The notes: a model not told the origin generated them from the sequence alone. A stretch of 64,000 nucleotides of DNA from Fibrobacteria bacterium AD312 (GCA_001462345.1 LIUM01000008.1:1-64000); one strand, 5' to 3'. Positions 25,118 to 34,103 are shown, counted from the first letter of the stretch. Numbers and translations: made by a program.

Positions 25118-26271
25118 CCCTCTTTATCGAGTCTTTCATTTCGCTGTTTGTAGAAATGGCTCCCTATCTACTACTAGGCTTTTTACTCGCGGGTGTTTTA
25201 CATGTGTGGATACCCAAATCATTTTATCTTCCTAAAATATCAAAGCCCAATTTTAAATCAGTCCTTTGGGCTACGCTTTTTGGTGTTCCTCTTCCTATTT
25301 GTTCTTGTGGCGTGATTCCTACGGCGATTGCTCTTCGCAGAGAAGGAGCAAGTCGAGGTGCTTCAGTCTCTTTCTTGATCTCTACGCCTGCAACTGGGGC
25401 AGATTCCATTTTAGCTACGTATTCTATTATGGGGTTCCCTTTTGCAATTCTTCGCGTGATAGCTGCTTTTTTCACGGCAATCATTGGAGGCCTTTTCACC
25501 AATTGGACTACAAAATCAGAAGCGGAGCCTGTAGAAAATCTTTCTTTAAGTGAAGAGAAATGTGGTTGTCACAAAGAACAAGAAATAGAAAAAACGTGTT
25601 GCGAAAAGAAAAGTGAGAAATCTTGCTGTGAAAACGAAGACACTGAAGATGAGGATGAAGTGTATTTTAATGAGAAGTCTCCAATGACGCTTCAAGATCG
25701 TTTCATAGAGATGTGGCGCTATGGTTTTGTAGAGCTGTTAGGTGATATTACTCGTTGGCTTTTGGTGGGGCTTGTTTTTGGAGCATTGATCTCTGCTTTT
25801 GTTCCAAATGATTTCTTTTTAGGCCTTCGGCAATATCCTATTTTAGCGAGTTTGTTAGTTCTTGTTCTAGCGATGCCCATGTATACTTGTGCGACAGGCT
25901 CTATTCCTCTAGCGATGGCACTTGTCGCCAAAGGAATGACTCCTGGCGCGGCTCTTGTTCTTTTGATGGCAGGGCCAGCCACGAGTATGGCTTCCATTTT
26001 TGTCATTGGAAAATCCATGGGTAAACGTACTCTTGTGGGGTATCTATTGAGTATCGCTTTTGGCGCCTTATTTGTTGGCTGGGTCATTGATACGTTCTTT
26101 ATGGAGTTCTTTTTAGGTTCCATTTTACCGCAAGCAGGGCTTTTGAGTGAAAATCATCACATAAGCGTATTGGATAGCTTCGCTTCGGTGACTCTAGCGA
26201 TACTCATGATTTATTCTTTTAGGTCTAAAAAAGCAAAAAAAGAAGAAAAAAAATCCTGTAGTTGTCATTGA
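25114..26271 (+). CDS. SO_0444-type metal efflux permease (UPF0718/ArsP superfamily)
   Basis: This 385-residue membrane protein is an internal duplication. Each half has a GxxxPxxxC.xG-type core: VPLPICSCGVIPTAIALRR (C63, C65) and AMPMYTCATGSIPLAMAL near 255. Each core is followed by a TPATGADS or GPATSMAS turn. Between the halves is a cytosolic loop from about residue 148 with repeated cysteines (CGCHK, TCCEKK, SCCEN) and an acidic stretch, and the protein ends CSCH. These soft-metal ligands plus the upstream alpha-5-type ArsR point to Zn or Cu export. The start overlaps the regulator stop, so expression is coupled. Metal identity is inferred, not shown. Confidence 0.85.
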   Translation: MTLFIESFISLFVEMAPYLLLGFLLAGVLHVWIPKSFYLPKISKPNFKSVLWATLFGVPLPICSCGVIPTAIALRREGASRGASVSFLISTPATGADSILATYSIMGFPFAILRVIAAFFTAIIGGLFTNWTTKSEAEPVENLSLSEEKCGCHKEQEIEKTCCEKKSEKSCCENEDTEDEDEVYFNEKSPMTLQDRFIEMWRYGFVELLGDITRWLLVGLVFGALISAFVPNDFFLGLRQYPILASLLVLVLAMPMYTCATGSIPLAMALVAKGMTPGAALVLLMAGPATSMASIFVIGKSMGKRTLVGYLLSIAFGALFVGWVIDTFFMEFFLGSILPQAGLLSENHHISVLDSFASVTLAILMIYSFRSKKAKKEEKKSCSCH

Positions 26272-26310
26272 AAAAAAGAAGAATAAAGAATTAATGCTAT
26301 ATTCTCCTTT

Positions 26311-27531
26311 ATGGAGTTGAAAGGAAAAAAAATTCTTCTTGGTGTCACTGGTGGCATTGCTGCTTATAAAAGTGCAGAACTATTGCGCTTGCTTCAAAAA
26401 CAGGGCGCCGAAGTGCGTGTGGTGATGACGCCCGCAGCCACTCGTTTTGTGACACCCCTTACTTTTGCTTCCCTTTCTAAATGCCCCGTTTATACTCAAG
26501 ATGGAGCTCCCGAGGCAAGGCCTTACCAGCACATTGATTTTCCTCGTTGGGCCGATCTCTATTTAGTCGTTCCTTGTACTGCTAATACTCTCGGTAAAAT
26601 GGCAAATGGCCTCGCCGACGATCCCGTATCTCTTTGCTTTATGTCTTGTGCAGGTGAAAAATGGATTGCTCCTGCCATGAACACCGTCATGTTTTTATCT
26701 CCCGCAGTGCAAGCGAACTTAAAACGCATTCGCGAATTTCCAAAGGTGCATGTATTAGAATCGCCTTCGGGAATGCTCGCTTGTGGAGAAGAAGGCCCTG
26801 GCCGCTGTGCAGAACCCGCTTCTATTGTAGAAACTTTACTTTCTGCTCCCGAAAATGACAAGCCTATTTTAGGTTCTTCTAAAAGTGTTTTAATTACAGC
26901 CGGTCGAACAGAAGAAGCGATTGACCCAGTCCGTTATATTTCGAATAGGTCAAGCGGTAAAACGGCTCTTGCTCTAGCTCTCGCTTTTAAAAACGCTGGC
27001 TTTGCTGTCACCGTTGTCTCAGGCCCAATGGAAGCTCCTCGCGTTTCTGGGATCGAATGGATTTCTGTAAAAAGTGCATTAGAAATGCACCATGAAGTTT
27101 TATCTCGTGCTTCTCAGTTCGATGTCTTAGTACACGCGGCTGCTGTCGCCGATTACCGCCCTAAAACAGTTTCAGACCAAAAAATCAAAGATAGCCGTAG
27201 TCATCTCACATTAGAATTAGAACCTAACCCTAATATTCTCCGAGATTCTGTGGCCAAAAAACATCCAGGGCAAATCATTGTAGGCTTTGCTCTTGAAACT
27301 GCAGATGCCGAACGCCATGCCAAAGAAAAATGGCAAAAGAGTGGTGCCGATCTATTAGTTTTAAATACACCAGTCGCTAAAGATAGTGGCTTTGGTTTTG
27401 ATCAAGTATCTTATTCCCTAATTTCAAAAGAAGAACCAGTTTCTCCTCCTCAAATGGGATCCAAAGAATCTCTCGCTCAAAAGGTGGTTTCTTTTGTCTT
27501 GACCTCGTTAGGAGGCCATTCATGCCAATAG
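26311..27531 (+). CDS. coaBC: bifunctional phosphopantothenoylcysteine decarboxylase / phosphopantothenate-cysteine ligase
   Basis: This 406-residue enzyme carries out steps two and three of coenzyme A synthesis from phosphopantothenate. The CoaC half (1-185) starts KILLGVTGGIAAYKSAEL for FMN binding. It has HIDFPRWADL (catalytic His), the substrate clamp APAMNTVM near 118 and the reactive Cys in SGMLACGEEGPGR near 150. The CoaB half has VLITAGRTEEAIDPVRYISNRSSGK near 193 and the KIKDS block near 290. Length matches the fused Dfp family. It overlaps the next gene by 10 bases. Confidence 0.95.
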   Translation: MELKGKKILLGVTGGIAAYKSAELLRLLQKQGAEVRVVMTPAATRFVTPLTFASLSKCPVYTQDGAPEARPYQHIDFPRWADLYLVVPCTANTLGKMANGLADDPVSLCFMSCAGEKWIAPAMNTVMFLSPAVQANLKRIREFPKVHVLESPSGMLACGEEGPGRCAEPASIVETLLSAPENDKPILGSSKSVLITAGRTEEAIDPVRYISNRSSGKTALALALAFKNAGFAVTVVSGPMEAPRVSGIEWISVKSALEMHHEVLSRASQFDVLVHAAAVADYRPKTVSDQKIKDSRSHLTLELEPNPNILRDSVAKKHPGQIIVGFALETADAERHAKEKWQKSGADLLVLNTPVAKDSGFGFDQVSYSLISKEEPVSPPQMGSKESLAQKVVSFVLTSLGGHSCQ

Positions 27532-28313
27532 AACAAAGTGCTTTGAAATCCTACTTGCAAGGGCAAATAGAGCTAGGGGATGCCGAAGTTTATTTTGATG
27601 AACCATGGGCTCTTGTTCCTAAAGCCACATTAAAAACTCCAGTTAAAGCCTCTGTAAAAGCGTCTATAAAAACAGATGCAGAACATCAATCTTTGCCTCT
27701 ACAATCGAGTGGCTTATTTACTTCTTCTTTAATTTCTGACAACGAATCCGTTGCAGAAGTGTATGGCTTTCAAAAAGCACGTCATTTAAATGATTTTAAT
27801 GCGGCACTTGCAGAAGACCCTGTTTATGCAAAAGGGGCTCCGCTGATTTTTGGTACAGGGTCACTTCGCCCTAAGGCCATGCTCTTATTTGCTTCTCCAT
27901 CGGCAAGCGATTCCTCTGCAGGTGGTATATGGCATACAGAAGCAGGGCTAATGCTAGAACGGCTTTTTCAAAGTTTAAATATGGAGCAAAACCAGCTTTA
28001 TTACACCTACTTTTATAAGCGAGAATCGCTAAGGCCAATTTCATCTTTAATAGAAATCCAACTTCGAAAGATGATTTCAAAAGAAATAGCTTTAGTGCAA
28101 CCAGAACTTATAGTTCTTTTTGGAGAAAATACTTTACAACATATATTTGGTCGTAGTAAAAATTTTGCACAAAGTGTCGGGACGGCTATGGAATTTGAGG
28201 GTATTAATACCACTGTTTTAGTCGATCCTTATAAAATGCTCGAAGATAAAAACCTTAAACGTCTTACTTGGAACAATCACATTCCTGCGAGTGGTTTTTT
28301 TGTAAAACGTTAG
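27522..28313 (+). CDS. uracil-DNA-glycosylase-like protein lacking Fe-S cysteines
   Basis: This 263-residue protein has a low-complexity N-terminus rich in Lys and Ala. From about residue 105 it carries a family-4-type UDG fold: PKAMLLFASPSAS at the position of the GEAPG motif, a TEAGLMLERLF helix and VQPELIVLFGENTLQHIFG. It ends with VDPYKMLEDKNLKRLTW where active enzymes have HPS. There is no cysteine in the whole protein, so the 4Fe-4S cluster of family 4 cannot form, and the catalytic motifs are altered. It overlaps coaBC by 10 bases and lies 23 bases before dnaB, suggesting cotranscription. Uracil-excision activity is doubtful. Confidence 0.65.
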   Translation: MPIEQSALKSYLQGQIELGDAEVYFDEPWALVPKATLKTPVKASVKASIKTDAEHQSLPLQSSGLFTSSLISDNESVAEVYGFQKARHLNDFNAALAEDPVYAKGAPLIFGTGSLRPKAMLLFASPSASDSSAGGIWHTEAGLMLERLFQSLNMEQNQLYYTYFYKRESLRPISSLIEIQLRKMISKEIALVQPELIVLFGENTLQHIFGRSKNFAQSVGTAMEFEGINTTVLVDPYKMLEDKNLKRLTWNNHIPASGFFVKR

Positions 28314-28336
28314 TATGTTAGTATATTTTAATTATT

Positions 28337-29707
28337 ATGGCTGATTTTATAGATTCATCATCCGCTCAGCGACAAGTGCCGCAAAACATAGATGCCGAAG
28401 TCAATTTGCTTGGCGCCTTAATTCAAGATGCCGAGGGTTTTACAGAAATCCTTGCCATTTTAGATGAAGAATCTTTTTATTTAGAAAAGCATCAAATTAT
28501 TTGGAAAGCCTTAACTCATCTTTATCGTCAAGGGACTCTCATAGATCTCGTGACTCTTGCGACTACGTTAGAATCGCAAGGGAAGCTCCAGTTTATTGGT
28601 GGCAAAGAATATCTTTTTAATTTAATTGAATCTGTAGCGTCTTCAGCGAACGTGCTTTGGCATGCGCAAATTATTCATAGCAAGTACATTTTAAGAAAAT
28701 TGATTTCTAATTCTAATGAGACGATTCGAGCAGCTCAAGACCCAGCGGCTTCCCCCGATGACATTCTCCAAGAAAGTGAACGCCAGATTTTTAGTCTCGC
28801 CGAAAAGCAAGTGCGAGATTCCATGCGTCCAATAGAAACTCACATTTCGTCGCTTCTTACAAAGCTTAAAGATCGAAGAGACGGTATAACTGGTTGCCCA
28901 ACAGGGTTTACTGAACTAGACAGTTTAACAAATGGCTTACAACCTTCGGACTTGATTATTCTGGCAGGTCGTCCTGGTATGGGTAAAACAGCGTTCGCTC
29001 TTTCTTTAGCAAGCAATGCGGCAATCAACTTTGGACGTCAAGTTGCTTTTTTTAGTTTAGAAATGGATGGCGAACAATTAGTACAACGTATCCTTGCTTC
29101 AAGAGCTCAGGTCAATATGAGTAATATTCGCAGTGGACATCTGTCAAAAGATGATAAACAAAGAGTATATGCTCAAGTGCAGCCCATTATAGAATCCAAG
29201 TTTTTTGTAGACGATAACTCTGATTTGGGCATTATGGAATTAATGTCTAAAACGCGTTCCTTAAAAAGGAAAAGTGGTTTAGATCTTGTGATTGTGGACT
29301 ACTTACAGCTCATGAAAACAGGCAAAGAAGAAAATCGTGCCGTGGCGATTGGTGCTATTTCTAGAGGCTTAAAAATATTAGCTAAGGATTTACGAGTCCC
29401 TATTATTGCTCTTGCTCAGCTTAGTCGTAAAGCCGAAGAAAAAGGCCGCGAACGTCCTCAACTTAGTGACTTGCGTGAATCGGGGTCTATTGAACAAGAT
29501 GCCGACATGGTCTGGTTTGTAGAGCGTCCAGCTTATCGAACCCATGCCGAAGAAGATAAATACAAAGCCCAACTACTAGTGGCTAAACATCGTAACGGTT
29601 CTGTCGCAGATATTGATCTTGTCTTCAAACCTGAATTTACCACATTCTATAACGCATCGCCAGAAGATTTAATGGACCAAGGCAATGACTTTGGAGATTT
29701 TGAATGA
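28337..29707 (+). CDS. dnaB: replicative DNA helicase
   Basis: This 456-residue hexameric helicase unwinds DNA at the replication fork. The N-terminal DnaB domain starts VPQNIDAEVNLLGALIQD and runs to about residue 110. The RecA-type motor has Walker A AGRPGMGKTAFAL near 214, Walker B LDLVIVDYLQLMK near 315, LAQLSRKAEEK near 360 and DLRESGSIEQDADMV near 378. No intein is present. It is preceded by the UDG-like gene and its stop overlaps mlaE by ATGA, an unusual tie between replication and envelope genes. Confidence 0.97.
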   Translation: MADFIDSSSAQRQVPQNIDAEVNLLGALIQDAEGFTEILAILDEESFYLEKHQIIWKALTHLYRQGTLIDLVTLATTLESQGKLQFIGGKEYLFNLIESVASSANVLWHAQIIHSKYILRKLISNSNETIRAAQDPAASPDDILQESERQIFSLAEKQVRDSMRPIETHISSLLTKLKDRRDGITGCPTGFTELDSLTNGLQPSDLIILAGRPGMGKTAFALSLASNAAINFGRQVAFFSLEMDGEQLVQRILASRAQVNMSNIRSGHLSKDDKQRVYAQVQPIIESKFFVDDNSDLGIMELMSKTRSLKRKSGLDLVIVDYLQLMKTGKEENRAVAIGAISRGLKILAKDLRVPIIALAQLSRKAEEKGRERPQLSDLRESGSIEQDADMVWFVERPAYRTHAEEDKYKAQLLVAKHRNGSVADIDLVFKPEFTTFYNASPEDLMDQGNDFGDFE

Positions 29708-30486
29708 CTTGGTGGCAACATCCTATAGTAGGCGTTGGTAGAATACTTGTCTCTGGCATTAGTAATGTTGGGGAACTCGTTTGTATTCTCTTAAGAACGA
29801 TTAAATGTTTCCCTTACATCCATAAAAATATTGGCTTAATTGTAAAACAGATGGTTGCTATTGGGGTCTCCTCTATTCCTTTGCTTTTTGTGACTTCTAT
29901 TTTCACAGGAATGGTTGCTACCGTTCAAGCAGAATTTCAGTTTCGAGATCTTGTGGCCGATAAATTTGTGGGAACAGCTGCTTGTAAAATGATATTGATT
30001 GAATTAGGTCCCATTTTGACGGCTCTTGTTCTTGCTGGTCGTGTAGGGAGTGCTCTTGCTGCCGAAATAGGCTCTATGCGAGAAAAAGAAGAGTTAGATG
30101 CTTATACGGTTCTTGGCTTAGATACTTATCGTTATTTGGCTCTTCCTCGATTTATTGCCTTTATTACAATGGTTCCTTGCTTAACCGTTATTTCAAATTG
30201 CTTAGCTCTAATCGGTGGTTGGATTGTCTGTGTTCTTGCCTTAGATATTACCTCCTATACTTATTATACGGGAATGCAGTATTTGTTTCAACCGATGGAT
30301 TTATGGGCTGGAGTAATTAAGTCTTTTGTTTTTGGTGTGATTATTTTTGTATTAGGTTATTATCATGGCCTTAAAGCAGGAGCTGGTGCTCGTGGTGTTG
30401 GTGTCGCCACCATGAATGTAGTGGTTTCAAGTTGTCTTATGATTCTAATTGCTGATTTTGCTTTAGCGGCAGTTCTTTTTAAGTAG
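29704..30486 (+). CDS. mlaE: MlaE-family ABC transporter permease
   Basis: This 260-residue inner-membrane protein belongs to the Mla/TTG2 phospholipid-transport system. It has five or six spans and the family signatures FTGMVATVQAEFQF near residue 74, ELGPILTALVLAGRVGSALAAEIGSM near 100 and an EELDAYTVLGLD coupling segment after it. It moves lipid between the inner membrane and a periplasmic MlaD-type partner to keep the outer membrane asymmetric. The ATPase follows after 9 bases, but no MlaD is seen downstream; the substrate-binding subunit must be elsewhere. The start overlaps the dnaB stop. Confidence 0.92.
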   Translation: MTWWQHPIVGVGRILVSGISNVGELVCILLRTIKCFPYIHKNIGLIVKQMVAIGVSSIPLLFVTSIFTGMVATVQAEFQFRDLVADKFVGTAACKMILIELGPILTALVLAGRVGSALAAEIGSMREKEELDAYTVLGLDTYRYLALPRFIAFITMVPCLTVISNCLALIGGWIVCVLALDITSYTYYTGMQYLFQPMDLWAGVIKSFVFGVIIFVLGYYHGLKAGAGARGVGVATMNVVVSSCLMILIADFALAAVLFK

Positions 30487-30495
30487 CGGGTAGGT

Positions 30496-31281
30496 ATGCC
30501 AAACGTAAAAATCAATCCAGATGACGTGATGATTAAACTGCGAGGTCTTAAAAAGACTTTTGGTTCCCAAGATGTGTTATTAGATGTGAATCTTGATATT
30601 CGTCGTGGAGAAACGATGGTAATCATTGGCCAGTCGGGTAGTGGAAAATCAGTCATTTTAAAACACATGATTGGTCTTTTACAGCCAGATGAAGGCGAAG
30701 TAGCGGTGGATGGCATTACTATTAGTACCCCAAAATTTTTTGATACAAGAACAATTCGTCGAAAAATGGGGATGCTTTTCCAAATGGGTGCCCTTTTTGA
30801 CTCCATGGATACTGGTGAAAATATTGCTTTTGCTCTCCGAGAACACCACCCTGAATTAACGGAAGCTCAAGTCCAAAAAGTCGTTACTGAAAACCTAAAA
30901 CTCATTAATTTGGTTCCAGAGTTTCGAGTCAAAATGCCTTCAGAACTCTCTGGAGGAATGAGAAAACGAGTGGCTTTGGCAAGGGCTATTGCACTAAGCC
31001 CAGAAATATTACTTTATGATGAACCCACAACGGGCTTAGATCCTATCACTAGTGACGTGATTAACGATCTTATTTTAGATATGCAGAGTAAATTAGGCGT
31101 CACTTCTGTGGTAGTGACTCATGATATGGTGAGTGCCTTTAAGGTCGCCGATCGCATTGCCATGCTTTACAAAGGGCGTATTATTGAAGTGGGCACCGTC
31201 GATGAAATCAAAAATACAGAAAATCCTTTTGTTCGTCAGTTTATTACGGGGCAGAGAAAAATCACCACCGAAGAGGATTAG
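30496..31281 (+). CDS. mlaF: MlaF-family ABC transporter ATPase
   Basis: This 261-residue ATPase drives the MlaE permease. Walker A is GQSGSGKSVILKH near residue 43, the Q-loop MLFQMG near 92, and the signature LSGGMRKRVALARA near 152. Walker B ILLYDEPTTGLDP follows with the switch VVTHDM near 208. The AFALREH and KMPSELSGG contexts match MlaF and not generic importers. The upstream GGGTAGGT serves as ribosome site. The operon seems to end here. The following 215 bases hold only AT-rich leader for the next gene. Confidence 0.93.
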   Translation: MPNVKINPDDVMIKLRGLKKTFGSQDVLLDVNLDIRRGETMVIIGQSGSGKSVILKHMIGLLQPDEGEVAVDGITISTPKFFDTRTIRRKMGMLFQMGALFDSMDTGENIAFALREHHPELTEAQVQKVVTENLKLINLVPEFRVKMPSELSGGMRKRVALARAIALSPEILLYDEPTTGLDPITSDVINDLILDMQSKLGVTSVVVTHDMVSAFKVADRIAMLYKGRIIEVGTVDEIKNTENPFVRQFITGQRKITTEED

Positions 31282-31423
31282 TTTTAGTTTTTTTAAAAAA
31301 AAAGGCGAAAATCTTCTTTTTAGTCAGTGTCCTTTATAAAAAGGATCAAAAATAAGTGTTTTTTTTCACAAAAAATACAAGCAAAAAAAGAAGTTTTTTT
31401 GAAAATATTTCTTTACTCTTTAC

Positions 31424-31442
31424 TTTAGTATATATTACTAAA
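31424..31442. promoter_or_regulatory. AT-rich palindrome upstream of lipoprotein gene
   Basis: TTTAGTA-TATAT-TACTAAA, a perfect 7-base inverted repeat, lies 54 bases before the start of the Ser-rich lipoprotein gene, within a likely promoter region containing TATATT. It could be an operator. No regulator is identified. Confidence 0.35.
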
Positions 31443-31496
31443 AAACAGCTGTAAACTATACAGTATGGCGATTGGCTGTCGGCAAAGAGGTTTTAT

Positions 31497-32714
31497 ATGA
31501 ATCAGAAACTATTTTTTGGAATAATTTGTATTGCTTCTATAGCAGGTATTTTTGTTGCTTGTGGTAAAGGTGTAATTGAACCTTATGATTCTGATGATCA
31601 GGTTGCAGAAATTTCTGTAAAGAATTCTTTAGACGAACAAAAATCTATAAATGCTTGTCAAGCTAATCCAGAATGTCTAGAAAAGTTGAGTGATGTACCG
31701 CTACCAACGTCATCTGCAGAACTTCCTCCTTCTTCTTCCGTAGAACCTGTTATAAGTTCCTCTTCGATTAGTGTTCCTCCGTTAAGTTCGTCCCCAATTA
31801 TCATTGCTTCTTCTAGTAGCATTATTATACCTCCTTCTAGTAGTGCCATTGTAATTGTTTCCTCTTCTTCAGTTATTACTCCAGAAGGGGCTCTTGCTGG
31901 AACTTGTTCTCCTTCTCCAGCGATTGCAGAACTAGGTCAATCAGTTACTTGGAGTTTCAATAGAGATCCCTCAATCTCTGTCACTCAGATTATGGCTGCC
32001 ACATTTGATTGGGCTTTTGAAGGAGCTTCTGTTGAAACCTTTAATGCTAAGGGAGCTACTGGTTTAACAAAAGCAGTATCTTACACTACTTCTGGTCCTC
32101 ATACCACATCGTTATCAACAAACGGAGCGGCTCCAATTACTTGTACTCCTGTTCAAGTCAATGGGGCTAAGATTACTGGATGTAAATGTCTTGTAGATAA
32201 TGCATCTCCAGATGTGGCTGCCGGTGGCGAGGCTATTTGGACAGTAAGCGGTTGTACTTCAACAGCAACGATTACTGGTTATACATGGAACGGTGGCGAA
32301 TTAGGTGTTGTTGAAACATCGTCTCATGTTTTTACAGAAAAAGATGAAACGTTTGCTCCAACGCTTTCGGTATCTAATGATGACAACACCGTCCAAGTCG
32401 TAGCTTGCCCTGTGGCAAAGGCGATTGATGCGACTCTGCCTGATTACTCTTTAGAAGATCAGAATGTCGATATTGCTTTACCTGCAGGTTTATCTACGGT
32501 TATAATGAATCTTCCTCCAGCCTGGCATAATACAACAACAGGAACATGTACTTTTTCCTGTAATTGTACAGGAACTTGTACAGGTACTGTTGATGGAAAA
32601 GCATTAACAGGCTCTTACTATGCTACCGTCTCTATTCCAATCACCAGTACAATCAATAATTATGCCTTAGCAGTTGAACTAGGCCAGGCCATGACATGTA
32701 AGGTTGGTTGGTAA
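31497..32714 (+). CDS. serine-rich-linker lipoprotein, paralogue 1
   Basis: This 405-residue protein begins with a lipoprotein signal ending FVACGKG (Cys 22). A short PYDSDDQVAEISV region is followed by a linker of Ser runs with Pro, Val and Ile (about 70-130), the typical flexible spacer of Fibrobacter surface proteins. From about 135 comes a compact beta-rich Cys-containing domain: an Ig/PKD-like SVTWSFNRDP and FDWAFEG module, a second CKCLVDNASPDVAAGGEAIW module, and a C-terminal strand region with several Cys. No enzymatic motif is seen, so surface binding or adhesion is a guess. It is paralogous to the next gene, with 110 identical bases at 31909-32018. Confidence 0.75.
   Translation: MNQKLFFGIICIASIAGIFVACGKGVIEPYDSDDQVAEISVKNSLDEQKSINACQANPECLEKLSDVPLPTSSAELPPSSSVEPVISSSSISVPPLSSSPIIIASSSSIIIPPSSSAIVIVSSSSVITPEGALAGTCSPSPAIAELGQSVTWSFNRDPSISVTQIMAATFDWAFEGASVETFNAKGATGLTKAVSYTTSGPHTTSLSTNGAAPITCTPVQVNGAKITGCKCLVDNASPDVAAGGEAIWTVSGCTSTATITGYTWNGGELGVVETSSHVFTEKDETFAPTLSVSNDDNTVQVVACPVAKAIDATLPDYSLEDQNVDIALPAGLSTVIMNLPPAWHNTTTGTCTFSCNCTGTCTGTVDGKALTGSYYATVSIPITSTINNYALAVELGQAMTCKVGW
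31909..32018 (+). repeat. 110-bp segment identical to the paralogue, copy 1
   Basis: This matches 33204-33313 exactly, while sequence on both sides falls to ordinary paralogue divergence. It encodes SPAIAELGQSVTWSFNRDPS and the following residues. Confidence 0.95.
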
Positions 32715-32735
32715 AATTATTTTTTCATTTCTTGT

Positions 32736-32767
32736 AAAGCACCTCTTTTGAGAGGTGCTTTCTTTTT
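32736..32767 (+). terminator. rho-independent terminator
   Basis: AAAGCACCTC pairs with GAGGTGCTTT, followed by CTTTTT, 22 bases after the stop codon. A closely similar hairpin follows the paralogue. Confidence 0.85.
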
Positions 32768-32821
32768 AGGGCTATAAAAAGAAATTTTTTTTGCTATTTT
32801 GATGCGCCTATGAGGTTAAAT

Positions 32822-34048
32822 ATGAATAGCAAACTGTTACTAGGGTGTTTTGGTTTTTGTTCAGTAATGAGTTTTTTTGTGGCCTGTGGTTCAGGTTCAA
32901 TTGATCCATATTCTGTAGATGATCAGGTCGCATCAATCTCTGTAACATTAGATAAAGATAAATCAATCAGCGCTTGTCTTGCTGATCCTGTATGTAAAGC
33001 AGATTATGAAGCAGCAGAAAATCCACCTTCAAGTGCACAGATTCCATCATCATCTTCTTCTATACCTGTCGTTCCAGGTTTATCTTCTGGTGGTTTGGTA
33101 CAAATATCTTCTGGAGGCGTTATTCCTCCATTTCCAACATCTTCTAGCAGTCTAGTTGTGATTGTTTCTTCTCAATCCTCTGGTGGCATTAGTGGAACTT
33201 GTACTCCTTCTCCAGCGATTGCAGAACTAGGTCAATCAGTTACTTGGAGTTTCAATAGAGATCCCTCAATCTCTGTCACTCAGATTATGGCTGCCACATT
33301 TGATTGGGCTTTTCAAGGGGGCTCTGAACCCACTTTTAGTGGTAAAGGAGCTTCTGCTCTAAATAAAACTGTTTCTTATAATACTTCTGGGTCACATACA
33401 ACGACTCTCTCTATCAATGGGGATACCCCTATGACATGTGCTCCAGTTCAGGTTAATGGTGCTCCAATCACAGGGTGCCAGTGCGTTGTAGATAAAGCTT
33501 CTCCAGATGTGGCTGCTGGTGGTGTTGCTACTTGGTCTGTGACTGGTTGTTCAACAACTGCAAATATTTCTGGTTATTCATGGGCTGGTACTCCAGCTGC
33601 TCCAACCACAACGTTTGCTCATACCTTTGCTGCAAAGGGAGAAACTTTTACTCCAACCCTTAGTGTTTACAATGATGATAATACAGTTCAACCTGTGACT
33701 TGTCCAGCGGCAACTGCTATTGATGCGAATATCCCAGACTATGAAATTACGGCTTCTGGAAATACTGCTGGAATAACTTTTGAAGGGAATGTGGATGCTA
33801 CTATTGTTATGAATCTCCCTGAAACATGGCATGGCGGAACCGCTGGGACTTGTTCTTTTGCTTGTCAAGTGAATAGAGGTGCTAGTGGTAGCGGTGCCAT
33901 ATCTGGAACTGTAGATGAAGTTGACATTACAGGGTCTGATTATGTTACGGCATCTATTCCTATAACTAGTACGATAAGCGGTTATGCATTGAAATTAGTT
34001 GTTGATGTTGGAACAAATGCTGGTGTTACTTGTTTTTTAAATTGGTAA
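32822..34048 (+). CDS. serine-rich-linker lipoprotein, paralogue 2
   Basis: Read from ATG 32822, 6 bases after GAGG, this gives 408 residues. The ATG at 32810 would place GAGG inside the gene. The lipoprotein signal ends FFVACGSG. The PYSVDDQVASISV stretch, Ser/Pro/Gly linker (about 60-120) and beta-rich Cys modules match the preceding gene in order, with moderate divergence except for one identical 110-base block. Its linker uses SSGG units in place of pure Ser-Pro-Ile runs. Each gene has its own terminator, so the pair is transcribed separately. Function is unknown; the tandem duplication suggests variants of one surface protein. Confidence 0.75.
   Translation: MNSKLLLGCFGFCSVMSFFVACGSGSIDPYSVDDQVASISVTLDKDKSISACLADPVCKADYEAAENPPSSAQIPSSSSSIPVVPGLSSGGLVQISSGGVIPPFPTSSSSLVVIVSSQSSGGISGTCTPSPAIAELGQSVTWSFNRDPSISVTQIMAATFDWAFQGGSEPTFSGKGASALNKTVSYNTSGSHTTTLSINGDTPMTCAPVQVNGAPITGCQCVVDKASPDVAAGGVATWSVTGCSTTANISGYSWAGTPAAPTTTFAHTFAAKGETFTPTLSVYNDDNTVQPVTCPAATAIDANIPDYEITASGNTAGITFEGNVDATIVMNLPETWHGGTAGTCSFACQVNRGASGSGAISGTVDEVDITGSDYVTASIPITSTISGYALKLVVDVGTNAGVTCFLNW
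33204..33313 (+). repeat. 110-bp segment identical to the paralogue, copy 2
   Basis: This is identical to 31909-32018. See that entry for the boundaries. Confidence 0.95.
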
Positions 34049-34071
34049 AATTAGTTTAGCATAGTTTTTAG

Positions 34072-34103
34072 AAAAGCACCTCTTTTGTAGGGGTGTTTTT
34101 TTT
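34072..34103 (+). terminator. rho-independent terminator
   Basis: A hairpin of the AGCACC / GGGTGTT type with an 11-base loop region and eight T residues lies 24 bases after the paralogue-2 stop. It resembles the terminator at 32736, as expected if the whole gene unit was duplicated. Confidence 0.7.

Noticed and set aside
30363-30806. 147-codon reverse frame over the mlaE-mlaF junction.
   Set aside because: Both forward genes are certain and the reverse frame has no recognisable features.
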